A stretch of 64,000 nucleotides of DNA. It comes from JBGAHD01 sp044226395. GTDB lineage: Bacteria > Pseudomonadota > Gammaproteobacteria > Xanthomonadales > Ahniellaceae. Below are positions 35,625 through 44,854 of the stretch, piece after piece. Below the pieces are notes generated by a model that ran no database searches, had not been told where the DNA came from, and saw only the letters and a program-made list of their open reading frames with translations. Position 1 is the stretch's first letter. Each line of letters begins with the position of its first letter. The position numbers were made by a program, and so were the translations under genes. The DNA lies in contig JBGAHD010000003.1 in NCBI GenBank assembly GCA_044226395.1, forward strand, positions 434,001 to 498,000, in the 5' to 3' direction.

Positions 35625-37241
35625 TCAAGACTGCGATAGCTTCTCGATCGCTCGTCGAAGTTCCGTCACCCTGTCGTCTTCGCCGTAGTCCGTCGGGTTG
35701 GTGTCGTCGTTCTCGCTCTCATTTGGCGCCTCGGCGCTCTCCATGACCCAGTCGGGATCGATCTGCCGCCGGGCTTCGTCGAGTTCCGCTTGGTGCGCAT
35801 CGATCTCCGCTTGAATCTCCTGGAAACTGCCCGCCAGTTCGGCCAGCACGCCGCCGTGGAGGTTGGCCATGGCCGCCGCCAACGCGGGATCGTTCCCGGC
35901 GTTTACCATGTCTTGTTCCAACCGGTCACGGACCACGTCGATCGCGCCGGGCTCATTGAGCGCGGGCATTTCTTCGGAATCGGGCTCGCTCGTCCACTGG
36001 TTCAGCGCGATTCGCAGACCGGGTAGAAAGCGCCTCGCGGTCTCCGGCTTGATCAGCTCGGTCAGCGCCACGATGCTCTGGACTTCAACCGTTTCGATCT
36101 CGTTGCCGCTGACGTAGTCGTTCCACCAGGACAACCACGCAGGCGCCGCCAGTTCCGCACGCGGTCCTGTCGAAAGCAACCACTGAGCGCAAGTAGCATG
36201 GGGTACGCCATCATGACCGGCGAAGTTGCCAATGCACGCGGATGCGGCCGCGCGCAGCAAGTCATCCGGAGCGTCCGTTCGCTCCATGGCGCCTTGGCAC
36301 AGTCGCGCACGAACATAGGGCGATGGATCCTGCAGCAAGCGTTCGAGCAAGGGCAGATCCGAAGACGTTCCATGTCTACCGAGAAACTCCGCCGCGCCGC
36401 AACGCAGAGACTCGTCGTCGCGGGTGGCTAGCTGGCGAATCGTCTCGAGGTCCTCGTGCTTGGCGCCAACAACCGCGCAGATGGCCGCGAAGGCTTGCAG
36501 CACTTGATCATGATCTTGAGGTTTCCAGGCGAGTCCCATTCGCGTCGACAAATGATTGTAGGCCGCCACCGCGGCGTCGCCCGTCAAGTACCTCAGCGCT
36601 CCCGCTCGGGCGCGAACGCGTGCTTCAGGCGCGTCAGGCGCCATCCCATCGAGTAGCAATTGAAGACGCGCGCCATTCGCGTGCCTGGCCAAGCCCTTGG
36701 ACCGCTCGACCCAGGCGTGGTCCCAGCCCAGGCGATCGGCGACCGCCAGCAGTCGCGCAAAAGTGTCATCCGAAAGGGAATCCGCGCGCGCCAACGCGGC
36801 GGTGGCGGCGTCGATCAGAGTCGACTCGTCATGCTCCAGGCAAGCGACCAGTTCCTTCTCCACCAGGGAGGCCGCGCTGCCGATCTTCTCGATGAACTGC
36901 CAGACCCATATGGCGTTCATGCCCGCGAACTTGATCTTGGACAGTTCAGGCGAGATCGGAAATAGGTCGAAACGCGGATCTCCGACGCCTTGAACCGGCT
37001 TCCGCGACTTCGATCCTCCAAAGAGCCCTTGCCGCTCCAACGCGGCGACTAGGCTCCAGAAACCGATGAGCGCCGAAAGAAACGTGCGCGGATCGGGCTT
37101 CAATTCCCGAAGCTGCGTCTGGAGGGGGTCCTGCAAAGATCCGTCGCTCCCCATCGCAATCGCTAACATCAAGCGGTTGGCCGTCTGCGCGCGGGTGGAC
37201 CACGTCGGTGCCAACAAGTCTTGAACGTTGAATTCTTCCAT
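35625..37241 (-). CDS. HEAT-repeat protein, TIGR02270-like
   Basis: The 538-residue cytoplasmic protein has no signal sequence. HEAT-like helical repeats are clear in its middle (about 200-330): ALRYLTGDAAVAAYNHLS, SLRCGAAEFLGRHGTSSDLPLLERLL and PSPYVRARLCQGAM. The C terminus (about 440-538) is an acidic, charged region. Overall layout and length match the TIGR02270 family, which I know mainly from type VI secretion and Vgr/effector neighbourhoods. No such genes occur in this window. The only non-exported member of the minus-strand accessory array, it may be an adaptor or scaffold (inference). Confidence 0.65.
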   Translation of the reverse strand: MEEFNVQDLLAPTWSTRAQTANRLMLAIAMGSDGSLQDPLQTQLRELKPDPRTFLSALIGFWSLVAALERQGLFGGSKSRKPVQGVGDPRFDLFPISPELSKIKFAGMNAIWVWQFIEKIGSAASLVEKELVACLEHDESTLIDAATAALARADSLSDDTFARLLAVADRLGWDHAWVERSKGLARHANGARLQLLLDGMAPDAPEARVRARAGALRYLTGDAAVAAYNHLSTRMGLAWKPQDHDQVLQAFAAICAVVGAKHEDLETIRQLATRDDESLRCGAAEFLGRHGTSSDLPLLERLLQDPSPYVRARLCQGAMERTDAPDDLLRAAASACIGNFAGHDGVPHATCAQWLLSTGPRAELAAPAWLSWWNDYVSGNEIETVEVQSIVALTELIKPETARRFLPGLRIALNQWTSEPDSEEMPALNEPGAIDVVRDRLEQDMVNAGNDPALAAAMANLHGGVLAELAGSFQEIQAEIDAHQAELDEARRQIDPDWVMESAEAPNESENDDTNPTDYGEDDRVTELRRAIEKLSQS

Positions 37242-37466
37242 GGTCCCCTGTCCCTCGTGCGCGTAGCGTCAGATGGCTGCTGTCGAGCGCGATCGGACTA
37301 CGGAAGGGAATGCCTCGTCAAGGCGTGAACTGGGACTATCCGATGGGCGCGATGTCGGCGCGTTCGGACAGGGTCACGAAGGCGACGTCGATTCTTGCTG
37401 TCGATCTCAGGGATCAATGGCAGGGCTCTTGCGGACCTCCTCAGGAACACCGTTGCCGGAGGTCGT

Positions 37467-37898
37467 CTACTCCCGCTTCTCGCACCAAGCGTCGATCACG
37501 TCAGCTCCTTGGCTTCGGCTTTCTCTCGTAACGAAGCAGCGAGTCAGCGGGCCAATCTCTCGAGAGATCCGCGCCCACTTGCGCCCATTGATGTACTTGC
37601 AAGTGACCCAAAGGCTTCTCTCGCCGCCAAATCGATAGATGAACTCCTCTCGCCGCGAGGGTTCGATCTCTCGGAACTCGTCATATCGCAGAATCATCTT
37701 CTCCCTGGGATGTCCATAGGAAAAGACGACATCGCCCAGCCGGGTCTCCGGATTCGCCGCGATGTCGGTGAGCACCCACTCCTTGTCCAGGAGGTGCAAG
37801 GCCTCGGCGCGTGTCATGTCGGGGCAGAGGCCCTCGCGAGCCACGGCAGAACATGCACAGGCGCATAGAGCGAATCCAAACGCTGCCTGTCTGATCAT
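37467..37898 (-). CDS. STY0301-family-like periplasmic protein
   Basis: The 143-residue product has a signal peptide (MIRQAAFGFALCACACSAVA) and a mature domain opening with GLCPDM. It continues with DVVFSYGHPREKMIL, then RSLWVTCKYINGRKWARISREIG and a final C-F-V-T. This Cys-Pro, GxPxE and LW/VxCxY layout matches the STY0301 family of small periplasmic proteins, found beside type VI effectors and likely immunity-like. It is the first gene of the minus-strand accessory array, 225 bases upstream of the HEAT gene. The family call rests on pattern memory and is moderate. Confidence 0.5.
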   Translation of the reverse strand: MIRQAAFGFALCACACSAVAREGLCPDMTRAEALHLLDKEWVLTDIAANPETRLGDVVFSYGHPREKMILRYDEFREIEPSRREEFIYRFGGERSLWVTCKYINGRKWARISREIGPLTRCFVTRESRSQGADVIDAWCEKRE

Positions 37899-38018
37899 CG
37901 AGGTCCCGACAGAAGAGCTGCGCTGCAGCGTCCATCGGACTATACGACAAGTCGCGATTGACTCATTCCCTGAGGCGGGCCCCCTTGAGTCTTCGTCTGG
38001 CGCGACCGCGCCTCGCGA

Positions 38019-40265
38019 TCAAAACCGATACCTAACCTTCACCAAGAACTGATCCGCATCGCGCAGGTTTGTCGCGTCGAAGAACAGGTCGCTCGCGCCC
38101 TCATCCTGCGGGGATTGGAAGGCGAGGCCACCGCGGCTGTAGACGACGTAAAGGTCGGACTGCGGGCGGAAGGTCCAGCGATAGCGCAGTTGCAGGCCGA
38201 AGTTTTGTACGCCGAAGGGGTCGATGATGTCGTTGCTTTCGCGCATGACATCGTCGGGGCCGACGCGGTAGGCGCGGGGGTTGTCGGCGTCGATGGCGAG
38301 CCATTCGAGTTTGGCGCGCAGTTCGTGCGCGGGCGCGGGCAGCCAGTTGATGTTGATGCCGGCGCCGATGGCTTCGCGTTGGTAGCGGCCGAGGAGGTTC
38401 TCGCGTTCCCAAATCAGCCAGTCGCGGCTCCAGGTTGGTTCGAACGAGGCGCCGATGGAGAGCGTGTCGCTGGCGGCGTAGGTGCCTTCGAGGCTGAGCG
38501 AGTAGGCCCAGTCGTGCAGGCCTTCCTTGTACGTTCGGCTTTCCAGTTCAAAATTCCATCGGCCCATGCGCGGGGTTACGACGCCGATCACGTATTCGGG
38601 ACGCGGCGCCAGACGCACATCGCCGTTGCCGCGCAAGATCGTGTCTTGCGTGCCGGAGAAGCGATAGGCCGAGGTCAGCGTGACCGAAGTGCCTTGGCGC
38701 AGATTGCTGATGTGTTCGAGGATTAGGACGTTGGCCAGTCGATCGCCTCCGTCGTTGTAGCGAATCTGCGGCTCGAAGGACCACGTCATCGACCGAAACG
38801 GTGACTCGGCCCCGAAGTCGCTGTCGGTGTACGAGGACTGCCATTCCAATTCGTTGTAGCTGGCTTGGGGCAAATAGCCCAGATCGTTGAAATCGAGATC
38901 TCGCCCGAAATGCGTCACTTCCAGTTGATGCGCCCACGCGGCCGACGGCGTCAAGTCCAGGCGGAACCATTCGCCAGTGTCGTTGCGCGAGGTGTCGCTT
39001 ACGTCAATCTGGGTGCCCAGTACTTGGCCGACCAACTGCACGGTGTCATTGGGCCGCCATTGGAAGTCGAACGCATTGACCATGGCCGTGCGATCGAGCG
39101 CGGGACGATCAACGAAGGTGCCGAGATAACCGATGGTGAAACGATCGAAGCCATAGGTCACGCGTTGCGCGTAGAAGGCGCGGCCGAGATCATCGGCGTG
39201 GTCGGATTCCAGCGCGGCCAGCACGCCATAGTCGAAATTGCCTTGCGCGCCGATCACTTTCACGGCGGCGTCGATGTCGGCCACGCCGCCGTCGACATCA
39301 TTGGGGCCGCCGATGCGGCGCGTGTAGATCAACAGGCCCGTGTTGGGCGTGCGGAGGTCGAAGAAGCCCTGGTTCTCGGTGAAGAAGGGGCGGCGATCGG
39401 ACAGAAACGTCTCGATCGCGTCGAAATTGACCACCAGCTCATCGGCCTCGACCTGACCAAAATCTGGATTGAGCGCGGCGGCGAGCTGGAAATCGCCCGA
39501 GGGTTTCCAGAACAGATCGAGCCCGGCCTTGAACTCATGGTCGCCATCAATGTTGTCGGTCAACGCCGAGACATAGGGAAACACATCGAGTGATGTCGTG
39601 GCGTACTGATCGATCTCGACGCGCGCGAAGTTGGAGACATAGCGCGCGCGCTCGAAACTCTCCGCCGGCCACGCGCTGCGCTCGCTGGTGGCGCCGAACA
39701 CGCGATCGAACAGCACGGCCACGGTGCGTCGGGGCGTGCTGGTGTCGCGCATGCGCGCGATGGTCCAGGGGATGAGAATCTCGACGTTCCAGCTGTCGGC
39801 CTCTTCGTGCACGGCCGAAAACCACTCGCCATCCCAATCGGGCGAATAGTTGTTCTCGTTGACCAGGGTCGCGTCCTGCACCGAGCCCGAAAGCGCCACG
39901 CAGAAGTCGTACGCGACCACGCCATCGGCGTTGAAATCCAGATACACATTGATGCGATCGCCCGGCGGGTCGACGTCGCGCGCGGTGCGCTCGCGCTGGC
40001 GCGGTTCCTGCGCCGGATGAGTCACGCGAAAACCGATCGCGATGCCCTCGGGCGTGCCCACGATCATGGCGCGCGTGGGGTGACGCGGCGTGGCCAGCGA
40101 GTAGGGCTGGGTCACCTTGAAGTCGTCGATGACTTGCGCGCGCGACCAAATGGCCTCGTCGAAGCGACCGTCGACGGTCATCTTGTCGGTGCTCGCGGTT
40201 TGCGCGCGCGCGGATGAGGCGGCGGCGAGGCAGGCGAGCATCGCGACGGCAAGGGTTCGATTCAT
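38019..40265 (-). CDS. DUF5916 outer-membrane protein (carbohydrate-binding-like domain plus beta-barrel)
   Basis: The 748-residue product has a signal peptide MNRTLAVAMLACLAAASSARA and a CBM9-like beta-sandwich at about residues 25-210, with DGRFDEAIWSRAQVIDDFKV and VYLDFNADGVVAYDF. A DUF5916-type membrane barrel follows, with ALNPDFGQVEADELVVNFDAIETFLSDRRPFFTENQGFF. The C terminus LVKVRYRF ends in Phe, the barrel assembly signal. Its natural substrate is unknown. ATG 40265 is chosen because it starts the signal peptide; the open frame extends upstream without coding character. It is divergent from nhaP2 across 285 bases. Confidence 0.88.
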   Translation of the reverse strand: MNRTLAVAMLACLAAASSARAQTASTDKMTVDGRFDEAIWSRAQVIDDFKVTQPYSLATPRHPTRAMIVGTPEGIAIGFRVTHPAQEPRQRERTARDVDPPGDRINVYLDFNADGVVAYDFCVALSGSVQDATLVNENNYSPDWDGEWFSAVHEEADSWNVEILIPWTIARMRDTSTPRRTVAVLFDRVFGATSERSAWPAESFERARYVSNFARVEIDQYATTSLDVFPYVSALTDNIDGDHEFKAGLDLFWKPSGDFQLAAALNPDFGQVEADELVVNFDAIETFLSDRRPFFTENQGFFDLRTPNTGLLIYTRRIGGPNDVDGGVADIDAAVKVIGAQGNFDYGVLAALESDHADDLGRAFYAQRVTYGFDRFTIGYLGTFVDRPALDRTAMVNAFDFQWRPNDTVQLVGQVLGTQIDVSDTSRNDTGEWFRLDLTPSAAWAHQLEVTHFGRDLDFNDLGYLPQASYNELEWQSSYTDSDFGAESPFRSMTWSFEPQIRYNDGGDRLANVLILEHISNLRQGTSVTLTSAYRFSGTQDTILRGNGDVRLAPRPEYVIGVVTPRMGRWNFELESRTYKEGLHDWAYSLSLEGTYAASDTLSIGASFEPTWSRDWLIWERENLLGRYQREAIGAGININWLPAPAHELRAKLEWLAIDADNPRAYRVGPDDVMRESNDIIDPFGVQNFGLQLRYRWTFRPQSDLYVVYSRGGLAFQSPQDEGASDLFFDATNLRDADQFLVKVRYRF

Positions 40266-40481
40266 GGCCACTCCCAAAACGGACCGCGATGCTAGCGGCC
40301 GACGCACGACGGCGACCATGCCGGAGGTCAGGCGCAATCGTGGCGATTTGCTGACGCGATACGCCGCCGCGCGCGGGGCACGACGAGACGACACCTCGGC
40401 GCGACGAGTCGAATTCGCCCCGCGCGCCACCGATCGCGACGCGGCCGCGCGCGAAACGATCGTTCGAACGCGCGTCCCCGC

Positions 40482-40510
40482 TTGCGCGATTGGCGCGCGT
40501 CTTGTATTCG
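40482..40510 (+). promoter_or_regulatory. possible promoter of nhaP2
   Basis: TTGCGC (40482-40487), a 17-base spacer and TATTCG (40505-40510) lie about 40 bases before the nhaP2 start. Both hexamers are imperfect, so this is tentative. Confidence 0.3.
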
Positions 40511-40550
40511 ATAGTGAACCCCGCCCCGGGGCACGGCGACGAGGGAACGC

Positions 40551-42260
40551 ATGGAGGGTTTCGACACCTTGATTCTGTTGTTGGCGATCCTGACCATCGT
40601 CGCCATCGTCAGTTCCTTGGTGTCGTTCCGTGCCGGCGCGCCGATTCTGCTGGGCGTGCTCGCGGTGGGCATGCTCGCGGGCGAAGACGGCCTAGGCATC
40701 GTGTTCAACGACGCGCGCAGCGCCTATCAGATTGGCGCGCTGGCGCTGGCCTTGATTCTGTTCGACTCGGGCTTTGGCACACCCAAGGCGATTCTGCGCA
40801 TGGCCGCGGCGCCCGCGTTGTCGTTGGCGACGGTCGGCGTGGTGATCACGGCCGGACTGGTCGCGGCGGCCGCGCACTATCTGTTCAACTGGGCTTGGCC
40901 GCAGGCGCTGTTGCTGGGTGCGTTCTTGAGTTCGACGGACGCGGCGGCGGTGTTCTTCTTGTTGCGCGCCGGCGGCATTCATTTGCGCGAGCGCGTGCGC
41001 TCAGTGCTGGAAGTGGAATCGGCCAGCAATGATCCGATGGCGATCTTCCTGACCATGTTGCTGGTCGGTTGGGTCGCGCACGGGGGCGATGGCTCGGGCG
41101 CGCTGCTCGAGTTCGTGCGTCAGTTCGGCGTGGCGATTCCGGCGGGCGTGGCCGGCGGCTGGTTGATCGCGGCCGGCGTCAATCGGCTGGAGCTCGATTC
41201 GGGCATGTATCCGGTGCTCGTCGCGGCCGCGGCGCTGGCGGTGTTCGCGGTCACGAATTTGATTGGTGGCTCGGGCTTTCTCGCGGTGTATCTGGCGGGC
41301 TTGGTCGCGGGCAACATGCAGTTGCGCCGCGTGCGCGAGTTGCGACGTTTCCAGCAAGGGCTGACGTGGTTGGCGCAGATCGCGATGTTTCTCGCGCTGG
41401 GCTTGCTTGCCACGCCGCGCGAGTTCGGCGGACTACTCGGCCAGGGCATCGTGCTGGGCTTGATCTTGGCATTGTTGGCGCGACCGGTCGCGGTGTACGT
41501 GTGCCTGGCGCCGTTTCGCTTGAGCGCGGCGGAGCTGAGCTTCATCGCCTTGATCGGGTTGCGCGGCGCGGTGTCGATCCTGCTCGCGATTTTGCCGATC
41601 CTCGCCGGCATCGATGACGCGCGACCGATGTTCAACATCGTGTTTCTGGTCGTGCTGGTGTCACTGGTGCTGCAAGGCTGGGGCTTGAAGCCACTGGCGC
41701 AGTGGCTGGGCCTGGTCGTGCCCACGCGGCACGGACCGGTCGATCGTATTCATCTGGAATTGCCGGGCGACAGCGCGCACGAACTCGTCGCCTATCGCTT
41801 GCAAGCCGACAGTCCTTTGATCGCCGAGCGGCGCATGCCGCGCTGGATGCGCCCGGCGCTCGTGGTGCGCGATGGCCGATCGATTCGCACCGTGCGCGTG
41901 GATCGCTTGCAGGCGGGCGACACGATCTATGTCTTCGTGCGGCCGCATCGCATCGCGCTGCTCGATCGTCTGGTCGGTTCCCCGCGCGTGCCGGACAAGA
42001 ACGATCGCGAGTTCTTCGGCGATTTCAGCCTGGGCCCGGAAACGCCGATGGCCGAGCTCGCGGAGTTCTACAACGCTTCGGTCAAGCCCGGCCTGATGAC
42101 GCTGAGCGTCGCCCATTTTCTCGAGCGCGAATTCGGCGCCGGCATCGAGGTCGGCGATCGCGTGTCGCTGGGTTCGCTGGAACTGATCGTGCGCGATCTC
42201 GACGTGAATCGTCACGTCAGCGAAGCGGGCATCAGCCTGCTCAAGCCCTCGAACGGCTGA
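40551..42260 (+). CDS. nhaP2: K+/H+ antiporter NhaP2
   Basis: The 569-residue inner-membrane protein has about 12 hydrophobic helices over residues 1-385. They include LILFDSGFGTPKAILR, LLGAFLSSTDAAAVFFLLR and VESASNDPMAIFLTMLLVG, with the ion-site Asp and Asn-Asp residues of the CPA1 family. The cytoplasmic C terminus has a TrkA_C/RCK-like domain (about 400-490) and a CorC/HlyC-type transporter-associated domain (about 495-569), the NhaP2/CvrA layout. The family expels potassium for protons and regulates volume and pH. GAGGGA precedes the ATG. It converges tail to tail, with one base between, on the DUF3299 gene. Confidence 0.92.
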   Translation: MEGFDTLILLLAILTIVAIVSSLVSFRAGAPILLGVLAVGMLAGEDGLGIVFNDARSAYQIGALALALILFDSGFGTPKAILRMAAAPALSLATVGVVITAGLVAAAAHYLFNWAWPQALLLGAFLSSTDAAAVFFLLRAGGIHLRERVRSVLEVESASNDPMAIFLTMLLVGWVAHGGDGSGALLEFVRQFGVAIPAGVAGGWLIAAGVNRLELDSGMYPVLVAAAALAVFAVTNLIGGSGFLAVYLAGLVAGNMQLRRVRELRRFQQGLTWLAQIAMFLALGLLATPREFGGLLGQGIVLGLILALLARPVAVYVCLAPFRLSAAELSFIALIGLRGAVSILLAILPILAGIDDARPMFNIVFLVVLVSLVLQGWGLKPLAQWLGLVVPTRHGPVDRIHLELPGDSAHELVAYRLQADSPLIAERRMPRWMRPALVVRDGRSIRTVRVDRLQAGDTIYVFVRPHRIALLDRLVGSPRVPDKNDREFFGDFSLGPETPMAELAEFYNASVKPGLMTLSVAHFLEREFGAGIEVGDRVSLGSLELIVRDLDVNRHVSEAGISLLKPSNG

Positions 42261-42261
42261 C

Positions 42262-42744
42262 TCAGCCCTGCCAAGGCTCGATCGAGGTCACGTCGATCGA
42301 ATACGCCGAAGAGCCGAGATCACTCTTGGTGCGCTCGATCTTGATCGTGCCCGTGACCCAGTACGCGCCCCACATGTCGGGCATGGCCACGGGCTTGGCC
42401 AGCTTGGCGTGCACGATCTGATTCGGCGGCGGCGGCGGCACGTGAATGCAGGCGCCGAAGAACGGCACGACGAAGAACTCGGTGAGTTCGCCCTCGGCGG
42501 TTTGATCGATCGGCACGATGTAGCCCGCGATGCGACCACTCACGCCATCCATTGCGGCGACGGTATTGAAGCGCAGGACCTGCTGCGCGGCGAGGTCGCG
42601 CGTGTGATCGACGGGCGGCGCGTTGCGCATCAGGGCCACGTCCTCGGGCGGTAGCAGCTGCATCCAGTCGATCTCGCGCGGCGGGTCGGCGGCGAAGGTC
42701 GCGCCACAACACAAGATCAGCCCAGCCCACCACGCGCGTTTCAT
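42262..42744 (-). CDS. DUF3299 exported protein
   Basis: The 160-residue product has a signal peptide (MKRAWWAGLILCCGATFAA) and a DUF3299 domain. Its start is IDWMQLLPPEDVALM; its core has SGRIAGYIVPIDQTAEGELTEFFVVPFFGACIHVPPPPPN and PDMWGAYWVTGTI. DUF3299 proteins often sit next to a LolD/MacB-type ABC pair; the two upstream genes here are exactly that. In Vibrio the trio accompanies ZrgA (DUF2796) as part of a zinc system. No DUF2796 gene is visible here. The gap to the permease stop is nine bases, so they form one operon. Confidence 0.85.
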   Translation of the reverse strand: MKRAWWAGLILCCGATFAADPPREIDWMQLLPPEDVALMRNAPPVDHTRDLAAQQVLRFNTVAAMDGVSGRIAGYIVPIDQTAEGELTEFFVVPFFGACIHVPPPPPNQIVHAKLAKPVAMPDMWGAYWVTGTIKIERTKSDLGSSAYSIDVTSIEPWQG

Positions 42745-42753
42745 GTGCAGTCC

Positions 42754-44013
42754 TCAGATTCGCAAAATCAGGCCATCGGCGAGCGAGCGTCGATAGGCCA
42801 ACCAGGCCGGCAGCATGCCGGCGACGAGGCCGCTCGCCAAGACCCCGGCGAGCAGTAGCCATTCGGTCGCGCTGGGCCAGCTCAACGCGATCCACACGCC
42901 ATAGCGCGTCGCGAGCCAGGGACCCGCGAGCGCGATCAGCGCGTACGTCAACATCAAACCCAAGACCGATCCCACGAATGCGAGCGCGCCCGCTTCGGTG
43001 ACGAGCAGCGCGAAGATCGTGCCCGGACCCGCGCCGACCGCGCGCAAGATCGCCATCTCGCGCCGACGTTCGTTGAGCGTGGCGAGCAGGGCCGTGAGCA
43101 TACCGAGCAAACCCGCCAGCACCACGCAACTCGCGGTCAGCAGCAGCGCGCGTTCGACCATGCCGAGCACGCGCCACAGTTCCTGCAAGGCCACGGCGGG
43201 CATGATCGCGCTCAGTGCCTCGTCGCGATCCTCGTTGATCTGGCGTTGCAGGCCGAAGCTCATGACCTTTTGCTTCACGCCCACGAAGAAGGCGGAGATC
43301 ACGGTTGGCGACAAATCGAGACTCGATAGTTCGTCCTTGCTTGGCGCATCACCAATGCGCGTGCCGCTGCGCCAGTGCACGTGCAGCGCCTCGATCGCGG
43401 TCAGACTCACGTGCACGGTTTGATCGATCGGCGTGCCCGTGGGCGCGAGGATGCCGATCACGGTGAACGGCTGATCGTCGTGCGAGTGCAGATTGAACTC
43501 GGCCGTGCCGTGCGCGAGCGTGATCGATTGACCCAGCGAGTAGCCCAGCGCGCGCGCGACGTCGGCGCCGAGCACGGTCTCGTACACGCCGTTGAACACG
43601 CGGCCTTGCGCCAGCCGCAGCGACTCGCCGCCCGCGTAGCGCAGACGTTCGAAGTACGCCGGCGTGGTGCCCAACACGCGATAGCCGCGATGCGAATCGC
43701 CGAGCGCGATCGGCACGGTCCACGCCACGCGCGGATCGCTCGCATAGCGCTGATACGTGCCCCACGACACGCTCTGCGTGACGTCGCCGACGCGAAACAC
43801 GCTCGCCAGCAGCAATTGAATCGAACCGGTTCGCGCGCCGACCACCAGATCGACGCCCGAAACGGAGCGCAAGAACGAAGTCCGCGCCTGCGCGCGCACG
43901 CGCTCCACGCCCAGCAGCAACATCACGCTGACCGCGATCGTCGCCAGACTCAGCAGCGCGGTGAATCGGCGATTGCGCAGACTGCGCCAGGCCAGGCCAA
44001 ACAAGGCGCTCAT
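42754..44013 (-). CDS. ABC transporter permease, FtsX/MacB type
   Basis: The 419-residue membrane protein has one N-terminal helix (FTALLSLATIAVSVMLLLG) and a MacB-type periplasmic domain (about 45-275). Three C-terminal helices follow (ALLLTASCVVLAGLLGMLTALLATL, ALAFVGSVLGLMLTYALIALAG and WLLLAGVLASGLVAGMLPAWLAYRR). This is the FtsX/LolC/MacB layout, which usually moves signals or lipids rather than importing solutes. Its start overlaps the ATPase stop by four bases. The start at 44013 begins MSALFGLAWRSLRNRR, the usual short cytoplasmic lead. Confidence 0.9.
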   Translation of the reverse strand: MSALFGLAWRSLRNRRFTALLSLATIAVSVMLLLGVERVRAQARTSFLRSVSGVDLVVGARTGSIQLLLASVFRVGDVTQSVSWGTYQRYASDPRVAWTVPIALGDSHRGYRVLGTTPAYFERLRYAGGESLRLAQGRVFNGVYETVLGADVARALGYSLGQSITLAHGTAEFNLHSHDDQPFTVIGILAPTGTPIDQTVHVSLTAIEALHVHWRSGTRIGDAPSKDELSSLDLSPTVISAFFVGVKQKVMSFGLQRQINEDRDEALSAIMPAVALQELWRVLGMVERALLLTASCVVLAGLLGMLTALLATLNERRREMAILRAVGAGPGTIFALLVTEAGALAFVGSVLGLMLTYALIALAGPWLATRYGVWIALSWPSATEWLLLAGVLASGLVAGMLPAWLAYRRSLADGLILRI

Positions 44014-44708
44014 GCCGCGCGCTCCGCCGTCAGGTGCAACTGGCGCGGAAAATACTCGGCCAGGCTGGCGTCGTGACTGACCAGCAAGAGAGCCGATTCG
44101 GCGGCCGCGCATTCGGCGAACAACAAATCGAGGAATCGCCGACGCGCGTCGTCATCGAGCGCCGAGGTCGGCTCATCGGCCAGGATCAATTCCGGCGCGC
44201 CGATCAGCGCGCGCGCCGCCGCCACGCGCTGCTGTTGACCGACCGAGAGCGCGCTCACGTCGCGTCCGCGCAGGGCTGGGGCCAGATCGAGCGCATCGAG
44301 CAGGCGTGTCGCCGCCGCGGTCAGGTCCGGATCGCGCGCCAGGGCGCGCGCGCGGCGTCGCGCCGAGAAGCGGCAAGGCAGCAGCACGTTGTCCAGCACC
44401 GACAGATAGGGCAGCAGATTGAATTGCTGAAAGATCAGGCCGATATGATCGGCGCGCGTCCGATCGCGGGCCCGGGCCCCGAGCGCGCTGATCGCCTGTC
44501 CGGCTACCGTGATGTGGCCCGCGCGCGGCACCAGGCCACCGGCGATCAGATGCAGCAGGGTGCTCTTGCCGCTGCCGCTGGCGCCACGCAGGAACAGGCG
44601 CTCGCCGCGGCCCAACTGGAAATCGGGAAAGTCCGGCAGGCGCGAGCCATCGGGCCAGACATGCCGCACGCCCTGGCAGGCGAGCACGACGTCGCCGCTC
44701 GCGCTCAT
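44010..44708 (-). CDS. ABC transporter ATP-binding protein, LolD/MacB type
   Basis: The 232-residue ATPase shows a Walker A GASGSGKST at residues 42-50, Q-loop FQQFNLLPYLSVLDN, signature LSVGQQQRVAAARAL, Walker B LILADEPTSALD and switch His in LLLVSHDASL. All key residues are present. It powers the FtsX-like permease encoded next, with which it overlaps by four bases. The divergent CDGSH gene lies 146 bases away, with TAGAAT at 44825-44830 as a possible -10 for the latter. Confidence 0.93.
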   Translation of the reverse strand: MSASGDVVLACQGVRHVWPDGSRLPDFPDFQLGRGERLFLRGASGSGKSTLLHLIAGGLVPRAGHITVAGQAISALGARARDRTRADHIGLIFQQFNLLPYLSVLDNVLLPCRFSARRRARALARDPDLTAAATRLLDALDLAPALRGRDVSALSVGQQQRVAAARALIGAPELILADEPTSALDDDARRRFLDLLFAECAAAESALLLVSHDASLAEYFPRQLHLTAERAA

Positions 44709-44854
44709 CGGGCGAATCGCTTGACGAACCAGGAGATCATGCCCTCGGAAGACCCTCGCGACGGAACCGGGCCCGCGCCACGTTAAACATCCGGGCTCAC
44801 GACGCCGCCTCCACGGACCCAGCGTAGAATGACACAGCCCGCCCAGGAGCGCTC

